Assembly: GCA_030067055.1 (NCBI GenBank)
Contig: JASJAL010000227.1
Location: 1-12,435, forward strand
DNA length: 12,435 nt
Source of the DNA: Kiloniellales bacterium
Lineage (GTDB): Bacteria; Pseudomonadota; Alphaproteobacteria; Kiloniellales; JAKSBE01
Direction: 5' to 3'
The position numbers were made by a program, and so were the translations under genes. Each line of letters begins with the position of its first letter. Position 1 is the first letter of the stretch. The notes below the pieces were generated by a model. The model was not told where the DNA came from. It did no database searches and worked only from the letters and a program-made list of their open reading frames with translations. Of the stretch, positions 1 to 5,130 are shown one piece after another.

Positions 1-684
1 GCTGTGGCTGTACTTGTCGGCAACGACCAGGGTGCCGTCGGGGGCGACGTCCAGGTAGCGCGGGCCGCTGAAGTCGTAGGTGGCGCCTTTGAGGAACGTC
101 TTGGCCTCGAGGTCCGGGCTCATGCGGACCATGCGGTCGTTGGCGGCGTCGGCGACCCAGAGGTCGCCGTTGGGCGCGAACTCCAGATCGTGCGGTGCCG
201 AGAGACCGCCGGTCTCATTCTCGATCGCGCCCTCGTGGTAGATCACCAAGTTGCCGGTTCCGGCACCGGTCGCGTAGACCCGGCCGTCGCGGCCGACCAG
301 CACACCCTCCGGCTTGCGCAGGCCGCCGGCGAGTTCGCCGACCAGCTTGCCCTCGTTGCCCTGGAGTTCGTAGATCGCGATGCGATGGTTGTGGGTGTCG
401 GCGACGTAGAGGCGGCCCTCGGCGTCGAAGTCGACGTCGTGAGTGCCGTCCTGCTCCTCGGCGCCGAAGTGGCCGAGCAGCGCCAGGCTCTCGGCGTCGA
501 GGACCACCACGCGGTCGTTACCGACGTCGGAGACGAAGAGCCGCTTGCCATCGGGCGAGAGCTTCACGTCGTGAGGATTGTCGAGCTCGACGTCGCTGGC
601 TGCGAGGAAAGTCGCCTCGAAGGCCGACACGGTTGCGGGCGCGGCCAAGATGCAGAGCCCTGCAGCAAGAGCAAGCAATCTCAT
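1..684 (-). CDS. Secreted NHL-repeat beta-propeller protein (3' end outside window)
   Basis: The reading frame starts at the ATG at 684 and stays open to the left edge, giving 228 visible residues without a stop. The start is preceded by a GAGG about 8 bases upstream. Residues 1-22 form a signal peptide (MRLLALAAG core, cleavage near VSA-F), so the protein is probably periplasmic or secreted. The rest is a run of NHL-type repeats of about 45 residues: HDVKLSPDGKRLFVSD, HDVDFDAEGRLYVADTHNHR, PEGVLVGRDGRVYATG, HDLEFAPNGDLWVADAANDR, and a fifth cut by the edge (YLDVAPDGTLVVADKYSHS). Such repeats fold into a six-bladed propeller, which family knowledge links to ligand or protein binding or to lactonase-like activity. 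No catalytic residue can be assigned here. It lies 81 bases downstream of dgkA on the same strand and could be co-transcribed with it. Substrate unknown. Confidence 0.85.
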   Translation of the reverse strand, partial: MRLLALAAGLCILAAPATVSAFEATFLAASDVELDNPHDVKLSPDGKRLFVSDVGNDRVVVLDAESLALLGHFGAEEQDGTHDVDFDAEGRLYVADTHNHRIAIYELQGNEGKLVGELAGGLRKPEGVLVGRDGRVYATGAGTGNLVIYHEGAIENETGGLSAPHDLEFAPNGDLWVADAANDRMVRMSPDLEAKTFLKGATYDFSGPRYLDVAPDGTLVVADKYSHS

Positions 685-765
685 TCCTCGGTCCTCTTTC
701 CGTTCAAACGCTGGCCTGAGTTTAAATGCCTGGGTCGGGGACGAAAGGCCCGAGGAACCACCACA

Positions 766-1134
766 CTAGTTGACGAGGACGTAGGGGCCGAAGATGAGGC
801 ATGCCATGACGACGGCGCCCAGGGCGCAGATCAGGACCGAGGCCGCGGCGATGTCCTTAGCGAGCTTGACCGAAGCGTGCTGTGCCGGCGAGACCGCGTC
901 GCAGAGGTGCTCGAAGGCCGTGTTCATGGTCTCTGCGGCCCAGACCACCACGATCGTGATGACCAGCCACTTCCAGTCGGCGCCGTCGAGCCCCAGCGCC
1001 AGACCGGCGACGACGGCGAGGACCGTCGCAACGGCGTGGATCCAGGCGTTGTGCTGGCTCCGTAGCACGAAGCCGAGGCCGCTGAAGGCATGCCGGAAGC
1101 TGCCGGCGCGCTCCTTGAGGCTGAAGCCTGCCAC
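766..1134 (-). CDS. dgkA: Diacylglycerol kinase (DgkA family)
   Basis: Small integral-membrane kinase that phosphorylates diacylglycerol (or undecaprenol in some members) with ATP in the inner membrane, recycling lipid by-products of envelope synthesis. I choose the GTG at 1134 because a strong GGGAGG (1144-1149) sits 9 bases upstream. The open frame goes back to an ATG at 1182, but that start has only a weak site. From the GTG the protein has 122 residues, the usual family length. Its conserved residues then fall at E68, N71, E75, K93 and D94 (segments AAETMNTAFEHLCD and KLAKDIAAASVLI), one off the E. coli positions E69, N72, E76, K94 and D95. Three hydrophobic segments are visible: about 32-51, 56-70 and 98-119. 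The gene is divergent from arsR, with 164 bases between the starts. The final product (lipid class) cannot be read from sequence. Confidence 0.9.
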   Translation of the reverse strand: MAGFSLKERAGSFRHAFSGLGFVLRSQHNAWIHAVATVLAVVAGLALGLDGADWKWLVITIVVVWAAETMNTAFEHLCDAVSPAQHASVKLAKDIAAASVLICALGAVVMACLIFGPYVLVN

Positions 1135-1262
1135 GTTGCTATACCTCCCGCTTATCATCCAGGGGTCGGGCCGTCGCGCCATAGCCCTGGGGCAAGATAC
1201 CGCAGGGGACCCAAAGTGCGCAGCCCCGGCCCTTGCCTGCCAGCGTCAAAGCCGTCTTGGGC

Positions 1263-1291
1263 TTGACATCGTCATGGATGCGGCCAATAAT
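1263..1291 (+). promoter_or_regulatory. Sigma-70-type promoter of the arsR operon
   Basis: A perfect -35 TTGACA (1263-1268) is followed, after exactly 17 bases, by AATAAT (1286-1291), which matches TATAAT at five of six positions. Transcription starting 7-8 bases beyond the -10 would begin at about 1298-1299, on or next to the A of the arsR ATG at 1299. The message would therefore be leaderless, which fits the absence of a Shine-Dalgarno before that ATG. Confidence 0.75.
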
Positions 1292-1310
1292 AAACCAAAT
1301 GGTTAAGTAT
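1287..1310 (+). promoter_or_regulatory. Palindromic operator overlapping the -10 box and the arsR start codon
   Basis: Centre AACCA-AA-TGGTT (1293-1304) is a perfect 5-bp inverted repeat. Extended outward, 1287-1310 pairs at nine of eleven positions around the central AA. It covers the -10 box, the predicted transcription start and the ATG at 1299. A repressor dimer bound here would block RNA polymerase, so autoregulation by the adjacent ArsR protein is the natural reading (inference). Confidence 0.6.
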
Positions 1311-1658
1311 CAGACCCAAGGCCTCGATGCCGTGTTTTCCGCCCTGGGCGATCCGACCCGGCGGGCGATCCTGGCGCGCCTGGCGCTTGGTGAGGCCAGC
1401 GTCGGTGATCTTGCTGCGCCCCACCAGATGTCGCTGCCGGCGGTCTCCAAGCATCTCCGGGTGCTGGAGACGGCGGGGTTGCTCCGCAAGGAAAGGGACG
1501 GCCGGGTGATCCGCTGCCGCCTTGAGGCCGCGCCGCTGCGCGATGCCGCCGCTTGGATCGCCGAATACCGGCGCTTCTGGGAGGCGCAGCTCGAGGCCCT
1601 GGCCGGCTATCTGGAGCGGCTCGAAGAGGGCCCCGGCGGCCCGGGGGCCGACGACTAG
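1299..1658 (+). CDS. ArsR-family winged-helix transcriptional repressor
   Basis: 119-residue DNA-binding repressor. The protein begins MVKYQTQGLDAVFSALGDPTRRAIL in two overlapping blocks: DAVFSALGDPTRR marks the ArsR N-terminal helix, and MSLPAVSKHLRVLETAGLL (about 48-66) is the recognition helix-turn-helix, followed by the wing KERDGRVIRCRLE. The C-terminal AAWIAEYRRFWEAQLEALAGYLERL is typical of the ArsR subgroup that sits next to SRPBCC, DUF899 and GFA genes. No metal-binding Cys pair (CxC or ELCVCDL type) is present, so it is probably not an arsenic or metal sensor. The frame is open upstream to an ATG at 1233. I prefer 1299 because the promoter and operator coincide with it and the family usually starts MV-. 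It heads a three-gene operon, with 13 bases to the next start. Confidence 0.9.
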   Translation: MVKYQTQGLDAVFSALGDPTRRAILARLALGEASVGDLAAPHQMSLPAVSKHLRVLETAGLLRKERDGRVIRCRLEAAPLRDAAAWIAEYRRFWEAQLEALAGYLERLEEGPGGPGADD

Positions 1659-1671
1659 AAAGGACGAGAGG

Positions 1672-2370
1672 ATGGGACAGTTCCACGAGCAATCCCTGCC
1701 AGGCGAGAGTGCCGGCTACCGTGCGGCGCGGGACCGCCTGCTGGAAGCCGAGATGGACCTGCGGCAGCAGGTCGAGCGGGTCGCTGCGTTGCGCCGCGAC
1801 CTGCCCCGTGGCGGCGCTCTGAAAGAAGACTACATCTTCGAGGAGGGCGGGGCCGATCTCTCGGACAGCAAAACGGTCACGCAGATCCGGCTCTCGGAGC
1901 TCTTCGCACCCGGCAAGGGCAGCCTGGTTATCTACGGCTTCATGTACGCGCCGGAGGGCAAGCCCTGCCCGATGTGCAATGCCTTCCTCGACAGCCTGAA
2001 CGGCAACGCGGTCCACATCGCCCGGCGGACCAACCTGGCGGTGGTCGCCAAGGCGCCGATCGGGCGGATCCGCGACTGGGCGCGGACGCGCGGCTGGCAC
2101 GACCTGCGGCTTCTGTCCTCCGGCGACTGCAGCTTCAACAGCGACTACCTCGCCGAGACCCCTGCGGGAGACCAGCTGCCCATCGTGAATGTGTTCGAGA
2201 AAGCCGGCGAGGGCATCTATCATCGCTATGCTTCGGAGTTGTTCTTCGTGCCGCCGGAGCCGGGCCAGAACCCGCGCCACGTCGACCACATCTGGCCCCT
2301 TTGGAACCTGCTCGACCTGACGCCCGAAGGCCGCGGCAGCGACTGGTATCCTGGCTACGCCTACGATTGA
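1672..2370 (+). CDS. DUF899 family thioredoxin-like protein
   Basis: 232-residue cytosolic protein of the DUF899 family, distantly related to thioredoxin/AhpC folds. The biochemical function of the family is not established. The start has GAGAGG directly before it and AAAGGA about 8 bases upstream. The N-terminal third is helical and charged (LLEAEMDLRQQVERVAALRR, about 23-42), as is usual for the family. The thioredoxin-like core holds MYAPEGKPCPMC with a CPMC pair at 99-102, the likely redox centre. The C-terminal signature WPLWNLLDLTPEGRGSDWYP (209-228) is a family hallmark. It follows arsR by 13 bases and precedes the GFA gene by 17, so the three are surely co-transcribed. A thiol-based reductase or detoxification role is inference from the CxxC and the neighbours. 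Confidence 0.88.
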   Translation: MGQFHEQSLPGESAGYRAARDRLLEAEMDLRQQVERVAALRRDLPRGGALKEDYIFEEGGADLSDSKTVTQIRLSELFAPGKGSLVIYGFMYAPEGKPCPMCNAFLDSLNGNAVHIARRTNLAVVAKAPIGRIRDWARTRGWHDLRLLSSGDCSFNSDYLAETPAGDQLPIVNVFEKAGEGIYHRYASELFFVPPEPGQNPRHVDHIWPLWNLLDLTPEGRGSDWYPGYAYD

Positions 2371-2387
2371 CCGGAAAGGACCTTGCC

Positions 2388-2807
2388 ATGACCTCCAAGT
2401 ACGACGGCGGTTGCCTCTGCGGCGCGGTGCGCTACAGCTGTAAGGCCGAGCCGGTGGCGACCGGCAACTGCCATTGCCGGGATTGCCAGAAGTCTTCCGG
2501 CGGGCCCTACCTCGCTGGCTTCGTTATGCCGGCAGAAGCTTTCGTCTTCACCGGAGAGGTCACCTGGTATGCGACCACCGCGGACAGCGGCAACCGCTCC
2601 GAGCGTGCCTTCTGCCCGACCTGCGGCAGCAGCCTCTTCGGACGGCCGGAGTCCGGCAGCGTATACTTCGTCCACGCCAGCACGCTGGACGATCCTTCCT
2701 GGTTCAAGCCAGCGATCGACATCTTCACCGCGAGCGCCCAGCCCTGGGACATCATGGATCCGGCGCTGGCCAAGTTCGAGAAAATGCCGCCGATGGATCC
2801 GACTTGA
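2388..2807 (+). CDS. GFA/CENP-V family zinc-binding protein
   Basis: 139-residue protein of the glutathione-dependent formaldehyde-activating enzyme (GFA) superfamily. The start is set by GGAAAGGA seven bases upstream. All seven zinc cysteines are visible: GGCLCGAVRY (C9, C11), NCHCRDCQK (C28, C30, C33) and FCPTCGS (C76, C79). In the founding member Gfa, one zinc site binds glutathione and promotes its addition to formaldehyde. That original activity has been questioned, and most members have unknown substrates. The C-terminal AQPWDIMDPALAKFEKMP is common in bacterial paralogues of this subgroup. Last gene of the arsR operon; no T-rich terminator is visible after it. A role in handling an electrophile together with the DUF899 protein is inferred only from linkage. 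Confidence 0.9.
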   Translation: MTSKYDGGCLCGAVRYSCKAEPVATGNCHCRDCQKSSGGPYLAGFVMPAEAFVFTGEVTWYATTADSGNRSERAFCPTCGSSLFGRPESGSVYFVHASTLDDPSWFKPAIDIFTASAQPWDIMDPALAKFEKMPPMDPT

Positions 2808-3213
2808 GGCTACCCAACGGTCAGAGATCGTAGCCCGTCAGCGCGTCAGACCGAGAAGCGCACTCCCGTTGCGTGTCTCGGAATGTGAACTACTCACCGA
2901 GCTCGATGGGGCCTTCTCTGGTCTTGATTCAGACTGGACAAGTTGTGTCCGGAACCGAGTCAAACGGCGAGTTTCGGCATTCGATTGTGTTTTCTCTCGC
3001 CTCTCTATCTCCAATTTTGCAAACGAGTTTCTGTCAGGTAGCGGATGCTTAGTGTCGTGGCCAGGCATTCGACAAGACCAAGTACAGCCGGCGTTGTTTG
3101 ACATCGCAAGATTGTGGTCTTTCCCACAGTATGAGTGAGCCCTGGACACCTAAGCTTACAAGCTGTACGGGCAAATTCGATTGGACCTTGCTGTCTCACG
3201 AGGGGGATAGGCC
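2808..3213. other. Gene-free stretch between the arsR operon and the broken secreted-protein gene
   Basis: 406 bases with visibly lower GC than the flanking genes and no convincing reading frame. A 103-codon minus-strand frame (2838-3149) has no recognisable motif or good ribosome site. Small inverted repeats are present: GGCTAC/GTAGCC (2808-2813 and 2830-2835), just after the GFA stop and without a T-run, and GGACA-AGTTG-TGTCC (2936-2950). A TTGACA lies at 3098-3103 but no matching -10 follows at a normal distance. Confidence 0.5.
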
Positions 3214-3635
3214 ATGCGTAGAATTCTCGCATTCGCACTTCTGCTTGGGCTGATCGGAGGCTGGACAGGGGACGTTCAGGCGCGAGGTGGAATACTTGCC
3301 GGTTCCTGGTTCACCGAAGTGTCCCCTCAACCCGTACCGCCGGACATTCCCGTACCCCCGCCACCGTTCGTGTCGATTCTCAATTTCGGGCTTGCCGGGA
3401 CACTGGTAGAGACCGACACCGCTACCGCTGCACCTTCCTGAAGTTCTTGTTCGACAGGGAGGGCGCGCCGATCGGCATCCTCGAGACGACGCTGGATCTC
3501 AAGATCAAGAGGGACGGCACGCTGGAAGGCGAGGGCCAGTCGAACTTCATTCGGGGCACGGATCCCGAGGGAGAGGTCTTCTTCACGGGCCCGGTGATCT
3601 TGGAGGGCGCGCGGCTGAAAGTCGAAAGAAGGTAG
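3214..3635 (+). pseudogene. Small secreted protein, broken by an internal deletion/frameshift
   Basis: The 5' part opens at the ATG at 3214, with GAGGGGGA about 5-12 bases upstream. It encodes a signal peptide (MRRILAFALLLGLIGG, cleavage near QA-RGG), then LAGSWFTEVSPQPVPP, PPPPFVSILNFGLAGTLVETD, and stops at 3439-3441. The 3' part continues in another frame from about 3411: DRHRYRCTFLKFLFDREG, then GILETTLDLKIKRDGTLEG and GPVILEGARLKVERR, ending at 3635. From memory, intact members of this exported family read GTW...PPF...F...GT...W..TGDR.Y..TF..FLFD..G. Here the piece between GTLVETD and DR-YRCTF, which should carry the Trp, appears to be missing, and the join is out of frame. A TTG at 3447 could restart translation but would give an unexported fragment. 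Function of the family unknown. A sequencing error alone would not explain the missing residues. Confidence 0.65.
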
Positions 3636-3721
3636 GCGGAGGAAACCGCGCTGCTCGAGCATCTTCGCTCAGCCGGTGACTAAGCTTTCGCGCCTTCGGT
3701 CATGGGATCGAGGGACTCCGC

Positions 3722-3760
3722 TCTCTCAAGGGCGCTTTGAAAGGTGCCGCCTTTGAGAGA
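3722..3760. repeat. 13-bp inverted repeat
   Basis: TCTCTCAAGGGCG (3722-3734) pairs with CGCCTTTGAGAGA (3748-3760) across a 13-base loop, with one G-T wobble. The loop itself contains CTTT-G-AAAG. No T-run follows in either direction, so it is not a standard terminator. It may be a structured RNA element or a decayed repeat. Confidence 0.55.
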
Positions 3761-4114
3761 AATCGCAAGAATAATTTGTTTAGAGCGCAGCACTTGAAAC
3801 ATAACTTCGTAGCAGGTTCGATAGCTGTTCAATCGTTTCAGCTTTGACGTCCTGGTTTCAAGTTATCAACAGTCTCAAGGAGTGATAGCCGTTGACTCGA
3901 AAACAGCCTGTCGATACACGTAAAGTTCTAGACATTTTTGGTTAGAGGCGTTTTGCCGTGACAGCTCAAGTAAGAATCTATCTATCGATAATGCGGTCTC
4001 GCCCAAATTGGGTTTCTGCATCGGGGCGACTTTTTGGAGTCGGTCCGTTTTCCCAAATGGGGGCGGTGCGAATCGCCATGTGTTGATAATCTTACAACAC
4101 TGACGACACCCGAG

Positions 4115-4146
4115 ACCGCCTCAAAGTGGGGCGGTTTTCTGTTATT
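4115..4146 (+). terminator. Intrinsic terminator
   Basis: Stem ACCGCCTC (4115-4122) with GGGGCGGT (4128-4135): eight pairs including one T-G wobble, loop AAAGT. It is followed by TTTT and then CTGTTATT. This is the best intrinsic terminator in the window. It lies inside the upstream extension of the cyclase reading frame, which argues that translation of that gene starts downstream at 4187. Confidence 0.7.
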
Positions 4147-4186
4147 GAGGGCTCCGCCTCACCGGACCGGTGAAGTGGAGGCTGAA

Positions 4187-4984
4187 ATGCCCGGTGAAAA
4201 GACCGCCCAACGCGGGTCGAAGCCCGCAATGCGGTCAACCTGGTACACAAAGACCGCGAGCTTGGCCGCCAGCCGGAACGGTCCCGCCTTCTCTAACCGG
4301 GACCCTGGCACTGACGTGGCCCCTCTGTCGGCGACTTGCGGGCCCCGGGAGTTCGAGGTCGCATCGGAAGCCATAGCGGTCATCGACATCATCCAGTCGA
4401 CCGTCTCGACCAACCTCTACGGTTGGCACTCGGTCGGACGGGTGGTGGCGCGCGACCTGCGCCGCCTGGCCCAAGAAGCCTGCGCGCCCCTGGGCCTTGC
4501 GAGCGCCAAGTCGACGGGCGACGGTCTGCTTCTGACCTTCTCGGATTCGGAATCGGCGGCGACGGCCGTGCCCTCGGCCCTTGCGGCCATGCGCTCGCTG
4601 CTGGCCAAGCTCGAGGATCGCAACGCGGACGTGCCGCAGCAGCACCGGCTCGACGTGCGGGTGGCCCTCCATTTCGGCGAAGTCGACGTGACACAGGGGT
4701 CCCGAGAGGGTCCGAATGTCGCCTTCGCCTTCCGGATGGAGGGAGTTACCGAGGAGAGCCTGGCAACTGCCCTGAACCCGATCGATCCGCGCGCCTTCCC
4801 GAGCGCGAACTACGTCATCTGCAGCGAGGCGGTGGCCGACGTGCTGGATTGGGTCGGTGAGGCCAGCCCGCGGACGTCTTGCGGGTTGTTCAAGATGAAG
4901 GGCTTCCTCGGCTGGTGGGAGGTCTTTCTCCTCGAGCCTGCGCCCAATGCCAAGGCATTGCCGAATCCATCGGCTGGCGCCTGA
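4187..4984 (+). CDS. Class III adenylate/guanylate cyclase-like protein with altered catalytic site
   Basis: 265 residues. The frame is open back to 4034, but GGAGG (4177-4181) lies 5 bases before the ATG at 4187 and a terminator lies upstream, so 4187 is chosen. Residues 1-60 are low-complexity with no recognised domain. Residues about 61-220 resemble the cyclase homology domain: AVIDIIQST carries metal Asp D67, AKSTGDGLLLTF carries K108 and metal Asp D112, and LDVRVALHFGEVD is the central strand. The dimer-arm segment reads GPNVAFAFRMEG, where the family has G..VN.A.R. The transition-state Arg (R183) is present but the Asn is Ala (A179), and the purine-selecting position looks like Ser (S172). 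There is no membrane helix or sensor domain, so it is probably cytosolic. It may be a weak cyclase, a nucleotide binder or a regulatory subunit. Convergent with the M24 gene. Confidence 0.75.
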   Translation: MPGEKTAQRGSKPAMRSTWYTKTASLAASRNGPAFSNRDPGTDVAPLSATCGPREFEVASEAIAVIDIIQSTVSTNLYGWHSVGRVVARDLRRLAQEACAPLGLASAKSTGDGLLLTFSDSESAATAVPSALAAMRSLLAKLEDRNADVPQQHRLDVRVALHFGEVDVTQGSREGPNVAFAFRMEGVTEESLATALNPIDPRAFPSANYVICSEAVADVLDWVGEASPRTSCGLFKMKGFLGWWEVFLLEPAPNAKALPNPSAGA

Positions 4985-5006
4985 GCGTGCTTCGGGCGCA
5001 GGCCCT

Positions 5007-5066
5007 AGGGCGTTATCCGATCAGATGGAATCGCTTCGCGATCCATCTCGCCGGATGCAACGCCCT
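5007..5066. repeat. Long imperfect palindrome (REP-like element) 1
   Basis: Sixty bases that fold on themselves: AGGGCGTT with AACGCCCT at the outer ends, ATCCG with CGGAT next, then AGATGGAATCGC (5023-5034) with GCGATCCATCT (5038-5048, one bulged A) around a TTC loop. It lies 22 bases after the cyclase stop, between convergent genes. It shares the 9-mer CCGATCAGA (5017-5025) with the second palindrome, in inverted orientation. No T-run follows. Probably a dispersed repeat that may also act as a transcription barrier. Confidence 0.65.
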
Positions 5067-5080
5067 GACTTCAAGATATG

Positions 5081-5130
5081 AGCGCACGACTCCCGGCCAG
5101 ACGCGAACGCGTCTGATCGGGACGTGCGCT
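5081..5130. repeat. Long imperfect palindrome (REP-like element) 2
   Basis: AGCGCACG pairs with CGTGCGCT at the ends, TCCCG with CGGGA inside, and CAGACGCG with CGCGTCTG around an AA loop. The element reaches into the stop codon of the minus-strand M24 gene. TCTGATCGG (5112-5120) is the reverse complement of the 9-mer in palindrome 1, which marks the two as related. Its position, directly at the end of one gene and 96 bases past the end of the convergent one, suits a two-way transcription stop, though it lacks a T-run. Confidence 0.65.

Larger units (their letters stand above)
3636..4186. other. Gene-poor 551-base stretch with hairpins and a terminator
   Basis: AT-richer than its surroundings and without a convincing gene. 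It contains a 13-bp inverted repeat (3722-3760), short palindromes such as CCCAA-A-TTGGG (around 4003-4013), a 6-bp hairpin GTGTTG/CAACAC (4080-4100), and a good intrinsic terminator (4115-4146). The terminator points in the plus direction although no intact plus-strand gene lies directly before it. A GTG-started 42-codon frame (3958-4086) exists, with AGAGG upstream, but its product has no protein-like pattern. Confidence 0.5.

Noticed and set aside
4..1065. Long plus-strand open frame of 353 codons
   Set aside because: Antisense shadow of the NHL-repeat gene and dgkA. The minus strand has repeat motifs, a signal peptide and kinase residues; the plus frame is compositionally biased and has no ribosome site.
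1303..2289. Minus-strand open frame of 328 codons
   Set aside because: Antisense to arsR and DUF899, both of which have clear family motifs and ribosome sites.
2808..2835. GGCTAC/GTAGCC inverted repeat just after the GFA stop, as a terminator
   Set aside because: Only six base pairs, a 16-base loop and no T-run.
2838..3149. 103-codon minus-strand frame in the AT-richer gap
   Set aside because: No motif, no convincing ribosome site and no neighbours supporting it.
3958..4086. 42-codon GTG-started frame with AGAGG upstream
   Set aside because: Product has no hydrophobic, charged or motif pattern typical of a small protein, and frames of this length are common by chance.
4034..4186. N-terminal extension of the cyclase-like gene
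   Set aside because: It would run through an intrinsic terminator, and its residues are not domain-like. A proper Shine-Dalgarno exists for the ATG at 4187.
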